Of a stretch of 20,978 bases of DNA, positions 14,615 to 20,978 are shown one piece after another (position 1 is the stretch's first letter; every line of letters begins with the position of its first letter). This DNA is from an uncultured SAR324 cluster bacterium. Lineage in GTDB: Bacteria; SAR324; NAC60-12. The notes under the pieces are model-generated. The model worked only from the letters and a program-made list of their open reading frames with translations, ran no database searches and had not been told where the DNA came from. The DNA lies in the NCBI GenBank assembly GCA_902513935.1, contig CABXOR010000032.1, positions 1 to 20,978 on the forward strand. The letters run 5' to 3'. The position numbers and the translations under genes were made by a program.

Positions 14615-15505
14615 ATGTTCCAGGAATTCGTAGACGAGCGTATCGAAGGAGACGGTGCTACTTTGTTCGTCCGCCGCGCTGGACCCCAAGGTGCGCCACC
14701 GCTTGTACTTCTGCATGGTTATCCGCAGACATCTGCCATGTGGCACGGTGTGGCACCAATTCTGGCACGCTCGTATCAGGTTGTCTGCCCGGATTTGCGC
14801 GGATATGGTCGATCAGACAAACCAGCGTCAAATGCGTCGCATCAGCCTTATTCAAAACGCGTTATGGCCAATGACATCATCGCAGTCATGCAGCGTTTGG
14901 GACATGAATGGTTTCTGGTTGGTGCCCATGATCGGGGTGCGCGGGTGGCGCATCGGATGGGTCTGGATCATCCTGATCGCGTCGCGGCCATGGTTTTACT
15001 CGACATCGCACCTACCCGCGAAATGTATGCTTGTACCAGCGCCGAATTCTCGCATGCTTACTGGCACTGGTTCTTCCTGACCCAGCCAAGGCCACTGCCT
15101 GAACAAATGATCGGTAATGATCCCGAAGGGTTTTGGAAGCTGAAATGCTTTAATCAGGCACAAGGCAATAACCCGTTTTCTCCCGAAGCTCTTACTGAAT
15201 ACCTAAGTGCCTTCGCCGATCCGGACGTCATTCATGCAAGCTGCGAAGACTACCGTGCTGCCGCGAGCATCGACATCGAACATGATGACGCAGACCAGGG
15301 CAAAAAACTCGACATGCCCATCCTGACGCTCTGGGCGAAACGCGGAGTAATCGAAACATGCTTTGACGCGCTTAGCCTCTGGCGTCAGCGGGCCGAAAGG
15401 GTTGAGGGCGAAGCTCTCGACACCACACATTACATGGCCGAAGAAATCCCCGACGATATCGCCACGCGCATGTCCCATTTCTTCAGTCACAATAAACATT
15501 TATAA
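14615..15505 (+). CDS. Haloacetate (fluoroacetate) dehalogenase-like alpha/beta hydrolase
   Basis: 296 residues from ATG 14615, chosen over the in-frame ATG at 14588 because GGGGAG lies six bases upstream. The full active-site set of fluoroacetate dehalogenases is visible: nucleophile D106 in AHDRGARVAHR, carboxylate-binding R107 and R110, acid D130 in LLDIAPT, halide pocket H151, W152 and Y213 (CEDYRA), and base H272 in TTHYMAEE. HGYPQTSAMWH (34-44) forms the oxyanion region. The enzyme would hydrolyse a 2-haloacid such as fluoro- or chloroacetate to glycolate and halide in the cytosol. The gene is clearly GC-richer than the DNA on both sides, indicating transfer. Its stop codon lies inside core S3, so its 3' edge coincides with an element junction. 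Confidence 0.88.
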   Translation: MFQEFVDERIEGDGATLFVRRAGPQGAPPLVLLHGYPQTSAMWHGVAPILARSYQVVCPDLRGYGRSDKPASNASHQPYSKRVMANDIIAVMQRLGHEWFLVGAHDRGARVAHRMGLDHPDRVAAMVLLDIAPTREMYACTSAEFSHAYWHWFFLTQPRPLPEQMIGNDPEGFWKLKCFNQAQGNNPFSPEALTEYLSAFADPDVIHASCEDYRAAASIDIEHDDADQGKKLDMPILTLWAKRGVIETCFDALSLWRQRAERVEGEALDTTHYMAEEIPDDIATRMSHFFSHNKHL

Positions 15506-15625
15506 CCCCGAGACTATATTAAGACAGACTCTTATCAATGTCAGTAAAAAGCAGGAGAAACAGCAATTAACAAGATATATAGAATTTCCCCCACCGTATC
15601 CCCCATCAACTTTTAGAAAATACGT
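15500..15625 (+). repeat. Repeat A, partial and diverged copy (core S3)
   Basis: Core S3, TTATAACCCCGAG (15500-15512), overlaps the dehalogenase stop. TCAATGTCAGTAAA at about 15535 matches TCAATGTCTGTAAA in copy 1, and AATTTCCCCCACC near 15583 matches the AATATCCCCCACC block at about the same distance from the core. CCCCCATCAAC then recalls repeat C. Element D and the right half are absent. Nothing else is recognisable until 15735. Confidence 0.6.
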
Positions 15626-15735
15626 AGTAATGAAGAAACAGATAGAGTATGATTATAGCACTTATATTACTAATAACAAAGGATATATATGATTACATAG
15701 AATTCTGTAGAAAAGGCGAGTAATAAGAGACTCTT

Positions 15736-15783
15736 GGGCTCATAACCCGAAGGTCGAAGGTTCAAATCCTTCCCCCGCCACCA
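15736..15783 (+). other. 3' fragment of a tRNA-fMet-like gene (F2), probable att scar
   Basis: GGGCTCATAACCC gives a complete anticodon stem-loop (GGG/CCC, anticodon CAT), followed by GAAGG, TTCAAAT, CCTTC and the acceptor strand with encoded CCA. Three consecutive G-C pairs in the anticodon stem mark initiator tRNA. There is no D arm or 5' acceptor upstream, so it is not a functional tRNA. The 45 bases from CTCATAA on are identical to 12524-12568, and TGTAATATCAG follows both. Confidence 0.82.
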
Positions 15784-15804
15784 CATTTATTGTGTAATAT
15801 CAGC

Positions 15805-15825
15805 TTATTCCAGCTTAAGGAATAA
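15805..15825. terminator. Hairpin after tRNA-fMet-like fragment F2
   Basis: TTATTCC (15805-15811), a 7-base loop, GGAATAA (15819-15825). It has the same stem length class and position after the CCA as the hairpin after F1 but a different sequence, so structure rather than sequence is kept. The T-run is weak. Confidence 0.45.
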
Positions 15826-15879
15826 AACTGATTATTTGATATATTTTTACTTCCAACAGTACTTCCAACATATAAAAGA

Positions 15880-15940
15880 CTTTTTTTATATATCCCTTCC
15901 TATTTTTTTATTAAAGTAACTTTCGCCAAAGAAGTATTGC
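15880..15940 (-). pseudogene. Repeat B, short remnant (B0)
   Basis: The stretch with ATCCCTTCCTATTTTTTTAT and AAAGTAACTTTCGCC matches 16541-16591, the 3' end of repeat B copy 2, with one base lost in what was the reading frame. Only the last dozen codons and the downstream flank survive. It lies between F2 and the next cargo gene, the place repeat B holds in the other unit. Confidence 0.5.
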
Positions 15941-16034
15941 ATCCAAATACTTTGAGTTGCAATAATCTTTTATTTACTTGATAATAATTTCATAAACTCT
16001 ACTTTTTTTAAGCAACTAAAATACAGGAGAATAA

Positions 16035-16421
16035 ATGGGTAATTTAAACTCAGACACAAACCGTGTGTACACAGTTATGCATAAGAGCTTGAAATGTGAC
16101 GCTGATGAAGCCAAGCAATGGATAAAAGACCGCTCATCAAAATTAACCTTTGAAGGAAAAGAAGAAAAATTAATGAGCTTTGAGTGGTACTTGAATAATG
16201 ATGAAACGGAGGCGACATTGATCGAGTCATTCGAAGACAGTGATGGATTGAAACAGCGTTTTGAAAATCTTATGGCAGGCCCGCTAGTACCAGAGTGGTC
16301 TGAACGATTTGAACTGAAATATATGATGGTTTTTGGAAACGTGAAGAAAGACGTTATTGAATTAGTTACTCCCTTTGGTGCTACATTTCACAACTTTGCT
16401 GGCGGGTTTAATCACAAATAG
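16035..16421 (+). CDS. Antibiotic biosynthesis monooxygenase-like (dimeric alpha/beta barrel) protein
   Basis: 128 residues. The start is well supported by CAGGAG eight bases upstream. The pattern of an N-terminal strand, a helix with DADEAKQWIKDRS, a strand EKLMSFEWYLN, then EATLIESFEDSDGLKQRFEN and a closing strand MMVFGNV resembles ABM-fold ferredoxin-like barrels, small proteins that often act as cofactor-free monooxygenases or as haem or quinone binders. The C-terminal tail GATFHNFAGGF is extra. No catalytic residue can be assigned with confidence. It sits between two remnants of repeat B as a single-gene cargo. A hairpin TCAGCC / GGCTGA lies at 16468-16482 beyond its stop. Confidence 0.6.
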   Translation: MGNLNSDTNRVYTVMHKSLKCDADEAKQWIKDRSSKLTFEGKEEKLMSFEWYLNNDETEATLIESFEDSDGLKQRFENLMAGPLVPEWSERFELKYMMVFGNVKKDVIELVTPFGATFHNFAGGFNHK

Positions 16422-16467
16422 ATCAACCATATGCTCAAATGTAGTGCTTAGTGGGTGGGTTGGACGA

Positions 16468-16482
16468 TCAGCCCAAGGCTGA
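16468..16482. terminator. Small hairpin downstream of the monooxygenase-like gene
   Basis: TCAGCC, loop CAA, GGCTGA: a perfect 6-bp stem 47 bases after the stop codon. No T-run follows, so termination is only a possibility. Confidence 0.3.
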
Positions 16483-16575
16483 CATAGAAGTAATAGAGTA
16501 TACTTAAAAACAACCAAGTGAAACATCTACTCATCTATCTAAAAAACTTTTTTATACATCCCTTCCTATTTTTTA

Positions 16576-16776
16576 TTAAAGTAACTTTCGCCCAAGTAAA
16601 TATTCCATCTGCAGTATTAATATCTCGGAATGTGCAGGCGAAACATAAGATATATTCCCCTCTCTAAGCAGTCCAATCATACTAATTTCAGTACTAAGTT
16701 AGCTATTCACCAATTGTTTTGCCGAATCTTCCGTTAAACGTAGCGTAAGCGTAGTTAATTCGATCTCTATTGCACC
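16576..16776 (-). pseudogene. Repeat B, copy 2: decayed small reverse-strand gene
   Basis: The counterpart of 12732-12932. The reverse frame contains EDSAKQLVNS, an in-frame TAA, then MIGLLREGNISYVSPAHSEI and a stop at 16576. Upstream, a frame starting MLKTPSKTILINEP (ATG at about 16843) matches VLKTPSKVIFVNEP in copy 1. DNA similarity spans roughly 16600-16842. The internal stop and the shared frame break show that the gene is dead here. Family not recognised. Confidence 0.6.
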
Positions 16777-16944
16777 TAACTGCTAATCAGAGTAACATTA
16801 GGTTCATTTATCAATATTGTCTTAGAGGGCGTTTTGAGCATCTTTTGAAGAATTACCCTATGTATCTAAAAGAATAGATTGGTTTCGCCCCGAAAATAAG
16901 CCTAATAATCACATGAATTTATCTCGATAGTTAGGAATCAACTA

Positions 16945-17757
16945 ATGCCAGTACTTTCCAAGGGGAATCTTAAAATAGATTATACAGAAGATGGTGTAGG
17001 GGAAACAATAGTACTTATTCATAGTTCCATAAGTAATAATCAACAGTGGCGATTACTTGTTAACTCTTTAAGAGATCGTTTTCACGTTTTAGCCATAAAT
17101 CTATTTGGATATGGTCAGACATCTCCTTGGACTGGAAACTCTAATCAAACTCTTTACGATCAAGCTAAGCTTGTAATTGAGCTCTGTTCTACATTTAAAT
17201 ACCCCATTTCAATTGTTGGTCATTCATTTGGAGGATCAGTAGGTATTAAATTAGCTGCTATTTTAAGGGATAAAGTTGTAAGAATGGTTCTTTTAGAGCC
17301 AAATCCGTTCTACTTGCTGAATCAGCATGGTCGAATTGGGGCATATAATGAGAGTCTGGAGTTGAGAAACTGCATAAAAAAATTTGGATCAAAGGGTGAA
17401 TGGGGAAAGGTTGCTGAGAAATTTTCTGATTACTTTTTAGCTGATTACTCATGGGAGGGAATGCCTGAGAAGCATCGGCAGACATTTATTGATCGATTGC
17501 TTCCAAATTTTCATGAATGGGATGCTGTTATGAACGAGGAAACAACAAGCAATGAACTAAAAGACATTTCAGCAAAGACCTTGATCGTAAGTGGTTCAAA
17601 TACTAGGAGAATATTCAGGGAAATCGTTGAATTACTTTCAAATGTATGTCCAAACTGGACATTCACAGAGCTTACTAAGGTTGGTCACGCGGCCCCAATA
17701 ACTCATACAGCTAAAATAAATAAAGTTATAGAAGAATTTCTTGATGGTAATCTATGA
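16945..17757 (+). CDS. Alpha/beta hydrolase
   Basis: 270 residues. The nucleophile elbow GHSFGG (S94) and oxyanion segment LIHSSISNNQQW (24-35) define a serine hydrolase; the base is H248 in KVGHAAP. The usual acid after strand 7 is replaced: the segment reads LIVSGSNTRR, with N219 where aspartate is expected. E118 in LLEPNP, after strand 6, could supply the acid, as it does in some families. Substrate unknown; candidates are esters, lactones or ring-cleavage products. The gene is AT-rich like the scaffold. No ribosome site is evident before ATG 16945. Repeat C copy 2 follows 27 bases after the stop. Confidence 0.85.
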   Translation: MPVLSKGNLKIDYTEDGVGETIVLIHSSISNNQQWRLLVNSLRDRFHVLAINLFGYGQTSPWTGNSNQTLYDQAKLVIELCSTFKYPISIVGHSFGGSVGIKLAAILRDKVVRMVLLEPNPFYLLNQHGRIGAYNESLELRNCIKKFGSKGEWGKVAEKFSDYFLADYSWEGMPEKHRQTFIDRLLPNFHEWDAVMNEETTSNELKDISAKTLIVSGSNTRRIFREIVELLSNVCPNWTFTELTKVGHAAPITHTAKINKVIEEFLDGNL

Positions 17758-17783
17758 TTAAGCCCCAAAAATAACATCATTTG

Positions 17784-17859
17784 AATGAAGGGGGGTGGGG
17801 CCACAAAACGGGCATCAAGCTTTATATATATCATCCCATCAACCTACACGGAGGAGATT
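17784..17859 (+). repeat. Repeat C, copy 2 (C2)
   Basis: Matches 287-361 at about 95 percent over 76 bases. It separates the alpha/beta hydrolase from the chalcone-isomerase-like gene. The similarity stops abruptly at GAGATT in both copies, after which the sequences are unrelated, giving a clean junction. Confidence 0.8.
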
Positions 17860-17926
17860 AATTTTATAAGCACGACTCCTTGATAAGCAATTCACCCAGT
17901 ATTAGCCGTTAGAGATTAATAACAGC

Positions 17927-18454
17927 ATGAAACAGCAAACGCATAAATGTAGAATTTATTGGCTTTTAGCCGTCTTATGCACCTTAGTATTTTCAGGAGT
18001 CTCCATGGCCAATCCACTTGACGACTTAAAAATAGTAGGCGAAGCCAAACTCAAAGTGTTGTTTTGGGATGTCTACAACTCAAGCTTATATAGCAAAACA
18101 GGCGAATACCAAGTAGAGCAATTTCCACAAGCTTTAAATATAAATTACTTAAGAGATATTGACGCAGAAGACATAATAGAAAGAACCCAAGACGAATGGA
18201 AAAAATTAGGCATAAAACAAGTAACATTTAGCCAATGGATACCACTTCTGACCAATATATTTCCGGATATAAAAAAAGGCGACACACTTTTATTGAGCGT
18301 GAGTGAGAACCAACAAAGCGAATTTTTCTTTAATGGCAAAACAATTGGCAAAATTACTGACCAAACCTTTGGCAAAAGCTTTTTACGTATCTGGCTAGAC
18401 GAAAATTGCAGCTACCCCAAGGTACGCAATAAACTCATTGGATCAAATAAATGA
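17927..18454 (+). CDS. Chalcone isomerase-like periplasmic protein
   Basis: 175 residues. An N-terminal signal peptide (basic start, hydrophobic core at about 11-25, cleavage probably after SMA near residue 28) sends it to the periplasm. The mature part has the chalcone-isomerase-like pattern of Gram-negative bacteria: KVLFWDVYNSSLYSKTGEY, LNINYLRDI, the helix DIIERTQDEWKKLG, IFPDIKKGDTLLL, FFFNGK.IG.I.D..FG and the ending IWLDENCSYPKVRNKLIG. These proteins share the flavonoid-isomerase fold but usually lack its catalytic residues; the bacterial role is unknown, perhaps fatty-acid or lipid binding. It lies between repeats C2 and C3 as a single-gene segment of about 630 bases. Confidence 0.8.
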   Translation: MKQQTHKCRIYWLLAVLCTLVFSGVSMANPLDDLKIVGEAKLKVLFWDVYNSSLYSKTGEYQVEQFPQALNINYLRDIDAEDIIERTQDEWKKLGIKQVTFSQWIPLLTNIFPDIKKGDTLLLSVSENQQSEFFFNGKTIGKITDQTFGKSFLRIWLDENCSYPKVRNKLIGSNK

Positions 18455-18491
18455 CCTCACTCAAATACTTCCTCTTAGTGTTGATTACACC

Positions 18492-18517
18492 TCCCATCAA
18501 CCTACACAAGGGGAATT
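18492..18517 (+). repeat. Repeat C, partial copy 3 (C3)
   Basis: TCCCATCAACCTACAC followed by AAGGGGAATT corresponds to the 3' end of C1 and C2; the match to C1 continues loosely into TTCGGTTTTG. It lies between the chalcone-isomerase-like gene and terS. Confidence 0.55.
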
Positions 18518-18552
18518 TTCGGTTTTGTAAAAACTTTTAACAACTAAATCCA

Positions 18553-19007
18553 ATGGGAATTATGGCAAATACTAACTTAACTAATCAAAGAAAGGTGTTC
18601 GTTGAAGAGTACGTCCTCTCTGGAGACCACTTGGAAGCAGCTAAGAAGGCTGGATACAAAGACACTCATACACTTCGAAATCAGGCTTGTAAGCTCCGCA
18701 GAGAGTGTGCAGATCAAATAACAGATGAGTTACATAGAAACTTTGCTGAAATAGCACCTAGAGCATTGAATATACTATCTGATCTAGCTGAGAATGCTGA
18801 GGGTGAGAGTGTACCTCTGGCGCAACTCGCGATCTTTTGGATAGAGCTGGGTTCAGGCCTGTTGATAGACACGAAATAGTCAAACATAAATCCGTTGAAG
18901 AACTTAATGCTCAACTTGTTAGTCTTGTAGGAGAGGATGGCGCTCAGTTATTGGTAGGTGCTTTCAGAAGTAGGAGAAGCATATCAGGCCCTGAGTTGAC
19001 TAAATGA
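18553..19007 (+). pseudogene. Phage terminase small subunit (terS), frameshifted
   Basis: The first part, from ATG 18553 or 18562, resembles Terminase_2-type small subunits: LTNQRKVFVEEYVLSGDHLE, AAKKAGYKD and a helix-turn-helix DNA-binding region. The frame 0 product ends at 18879 (108 residues). A one-base shift near 18825-18837 restores DLLDRAGFRPVDRHEIVK and leads to the C-terminus shared with the remnants at 8402 and 14010. The rejoined product would be about 150 residues, normal for TerS. TerS recognises phage DNA for packaging; phage satellites often carry their own copy to redirect packaging. No large subunit, portal or capsid gene is present. The break may be true decay, a sequencing error, or less likely programmed slippage at the T run. 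Confidence 0.8.
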
Positions 19008-19011
19008 AGGT

Positions 19012-19360
19012 TCATAACCCCGAGAACATTATATACCCTATTCCTCTAAATTTAGCTAAATAATTCAAGAATCATTAATTAGATTTAATATCCCCCACAT
19101 AACAAGACCTCAAAATATTCCACCAAAATATTAGGCATAATTAGTAGTAAATCTAATAGATTGAGGCTGAAGATTGTTTACAAAGGTTAACGGAAAGGAC
19201 GTTCTATGGCGTACCTACACTTTCAAAATTAGCTGTTTGACAATAATTCGATTTATGTTGCGTAGAGGTGCTCAAAACTGAAAAATATTGATGCTGAATA
19301 TGTGTGTTCGTATTAAAAGATTAATATCTAGATTATCCCTGATCATTTGATAAAAACTAG
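19012..19360 (+). repeat. Repeat A, copy 3 (complete)
   Basis: Core S4, TCATAACCCCGAG (19012-19024), lies four bases after the terS stop. TTTAATATCCCCCACATAAC follows at about 19084, element D4 (with GTTAACGGAAAGGACGTT) at 19174-19203, then the right half shared with copy 2: CTACACTTTCAAAATT, TTGACA, ATTTATGTTGCGTAGAGGTG and GATTATCCCTGATCATTTGA. Similarity to 14165-14510 ends near 19360. This module fills 19008-19407, in which I see no gene. Confidence 0.85.
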
Positions 19361-19407
19361 TCTAGTCAGGCAACACTGTTCTATACTCTACCCTTATTTC
19401 GAGGGCA

Positions 19408-20978
19408 TCATCTCAAGTAAGGATAACCGTCGTTAATCGTTCCTGAAGTATCTATATCCCAGATTGTATCAAAATCCCAGTTAGTGAAAGTTGCTTTCGT
19501 TTTCATCTGAGCGGTGGTTTTACCAGCACCTTTCCCTGAATCTGATTGTCCCGAAGTTGCTTTATCGTAAAAGGAATCAGTAATGGTTGTGCTATAAAGT
19601 GACGAATTATATTTGTCCCCTATCAAGCCTCCACGATTAGTGCTACTTGCCACCACACTTCCGGTGCTGTAGGAATTCAGTATAGTGCTAAAATAAGCGA
19701 ATCCCGCCAAGCCCCCTACGTAATTACGACTCCCACCGTTCACAGAGGCTTTACTGTAGGAATTACGTATAGTGGTGTTATCATAAGAGTACCCTACCAA
19801 GCCCCCTGCTATATAAGTACTAACCACAATACCACTAGCTGAGCAATTATCTATGATGGTAGAAGAAGTGGAAAATCCCACTAAAGAACCGACCCATTCA
19901 TTTCCAGTAATATTATCATTGGTTACACCCAAGTTCCTTATGGTGGCACCCTTAGTATAACCAAAAAGACCAATATATCTACCTGAATCACCCGTTGTTG
20001 TGCGCTTGATGGTTAAACCACTGATGGAATATCCGCCGCCGTCATACTCACCAGTAAAATTGGTACTTACGTTCCCAATTGGTAAAAAGCCTTCGTTATT
20101 GCCTGTGGGGGTTGCGTCATTGTCATCATTATACTTATCCCCCGTTGCTCCTCCCGTATCATCCATATCGTCCCAGTATTTGGTTGTTCTTGCGTCAATA
20201 TCGGCAGTTTGGATGTAGTTATAATCCCAGAAATTTGTATTCTGCGCAATAAAACTTAGATGACCCAGTGTCGATACAATATATTTGTTTGAAGTGGCAT
20301 TGTATGATGGCTGGGTTGCAACGGTCGACTGAAGCCCCATAGTAGTGAAGGTGGCATTCGCTGCTGTTATCACGTTATCTACGGAATCTTCCAAGGTGGC
20401 ACCGATGGCCACGTACACATCCTGTAAGTTAGGCAGGTTACTGGTGGGGTTAATAGTGATGACTGTTTTATCACCGTTGATGGTGGTGTCGAAGGTGATA
20501 TTGTTGCCGTTGGAATTGGTCAATTTTAGTGTGATGAGGCTGTCAATGTTACTAACCGTCAACTCAGTATTATCTATGTTGCGCACTGCTTCGCTGAAGG
20601 TAATGATGATGTTGTCACTGATGGCCACTCCGGTTGCTCCGTTAGCAGGGCTGAACGTCACTGTCGGCGCTGTCGTGTCAGTACCCCCGTCGTAGTCATC
20701 ACCTCCACCAGTATCGGTGCCCGTGTCGGTATTTACCTGTATCAGGGTGATGCTTAAACTGAGATTATTGGCCTGTGTACCAAAGGAAAAACTTTGCGAT
20801 TTTCCATAGTAGCCAACTTCACGAGTTCCCGAAAACAACTCGGACATGCTGTAGTTCTCCTTGAATAGAAAGGCGAAGATTTTCATCTGTGTGTTAAGTG
20901 GAATCTCCAGGCTAACCTTATTGTCTGCCGTATTCATCAATCCTCGTGCAAAGCTGCTGTAATAATTACTGTAGTTGC
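19408..20978 (-). CDS. Large surface protein with Ig-like domain and GLUG repeats (5' end outside window)
   Basis: The frame is open to the window edge, so the N-terminus and any signal peptide lie beyond. About 520 residues are visible. First comes a beta-rich segment, then a linker of T, D and G (DTGTDTGGGDDYDGG), then a bacterial Ig-like domain of the SbsA/Big_5 type (APTVTFSPANGATGVAISDN ... ITFSEAV). The C-terminal third has at least four GLUG-type repeats, each with a GGLVG-like turn followed by a run such as TTIRNSYS or STILNSYSTGSV. Such proteins are extracellular, often adhesins or peptidase-associated, and their linkers may bind calcium. It points towards the array and may be native chromosome beyond its end, or cargo. 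Confidence 0.8.
   Translation of the reverse strand, partial: NYSNYYSSFARGLMNTADNKVSLEIPLNTQMKIFAFLFKENYSMSELFSGTREVGYYGKSQSFSFGTQANNLSLSITLIQVNTDTGTDTGGGDDYDGGTDTTAPTVTFSPANGATGVAISDNIIITFSEAVRNIDNTELTVSNIDSLITLKLTNSNGNNITFDTTINGDKTVITINPTSNLPNLQDVYVAIGATLEDSVDNVITAANATFTTMGLQSTVATQPSYNATSNKYIVSTLGHLSFIAQNTNFWDYNYIQTADIDARTTKYWDDMDDTGGATGDKYNDDNDATPTGNNEGFLPIGNVSTNFTGEYDGGGYSISGLTIKRTTTGDSGRYIGLFGYTKGATIRNLGVTNDNITGNEWVGSLVGFSTSSTIIDNCSASGIVVSTYIAGGLVGYSYDNTTIRNSYSKASVNGGSRNYVGGLAGFAYFSTILNSYSTGSVVASSTNRGGLIGDKYNSSLYSTTITDSFYDKATSGQSDSGKGAGKTTAQMKTKATFTNWDFDTIWDIDTSGTINDGYPYLR

Noticed and set aside
12524..15783. Functional tRNA genes.
   Set aside because: Only the 3' halves are present; D arm and 5' acceptor strand are missing at all sites, so they are fragments.
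16903..16935. CCTAA ... TTAGG inverted repeat before the alpha/beta hydrolase, considered as a second attC site.
   Set aside because: Too short, lacks a central stem and the AAC of the R'' box, and no partner site lies after the gene.
17860..17914. GTTAGAG shortly before the chalcone-isomerase-like gene, considered as the R' box of an attC.
   Set aside because: No complementary R'' box or paired L boxes upstream, and no attC after the gene.
18820..18840. Programmed frameshift in terS at the CTTTTG run.
   Set aside because: No classic slippery heptamer and no obvious downstream structure; decay fits better, since the other terS copies are also broken. Not fully excluded.
8478..19360. A CRISPR array, because of recurrent short motifs.
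   Set aside because: Copies are kilobases apart, imperfect and flanked by genes; there are no regular spacers.

Overview
The window looks like an accessory, recombination-rich region of a Gram-negative, probably marine, proteobacterium. The evidence is a chalcone-isomerase-like periplasmic protein, a membrane-anchored dihaem cytochrome c, class III cyclases with TPR tails, a GLUG/Ig-like surface protein, and metabolic cargo whose base composition changes abruptly from gene to gene. I cannot name the species; a SAR324-like lineage is only a weak guess.

Left part (1-3401): the end of an atypical SDR gene, a 75-bp repeat (copy C1), then a homocysteine S-methyltransferase gene followed directly by a well-formed integron attC site (1438-1498), so it is probably an integron-type gene cassette. 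A reverse-strand class III cyclase/TPR gene follows, with a sharp GC change between its two halves. From 3651 to 8420 there is a GC-rich catabolic block: a LysR regulator divergent from a GcvT/DmdA-like demethylase-type gene, an acyl-CoA ligase, a crotonase, and a second acyl-CoA ligase cut off after about 44 codons. The cut joins the last codons of a phage terminase small subunit (terS) gene.

Middle (8402-12113): the terS remnant is followed by a noncoding module (repeat A). Two SnoaL-like genes sit inside that module, bounded by a 30-bp direct repeat. A reverse-strand gene fragment and a 3' fragment of a tRNA-Arg(CCT)-like gene come next, then a second reverse-strand cyclase.

Right part (12524-20978): the same scaffold occurs twice in the same order. 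It runs: 3' fragment of a tRNA-fMet-like gene, a hairpin, repeat B (a decayed reverse-strand small gene), cargo, terS or its 3' remnant, a short core resembling the tRNA anticodon arm, then repeat A. The cargo differs between units. Unit I carries a dihaem cytochrome c and a haloacetate dehalogenase. Unit II carries a monooxygenase-fold protein, an alpha/beta hydrolase and a chalcone-isomerase-like protein. The window ends in a large surface protein on the reverse strand, whose 5' end lies outside.

My reading (inference) is that this is a tandem array of decayed, tRNA-targeted, terS-bearing elements resembling phage satellites or tycheposons, with exchangeable metabolic cargo. Integron-type and direct-repeat-bounded cassettes lie in the same region. 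No integrase, transposase or capsid gene is visible here, so mobility would depend on genes elsewhere.
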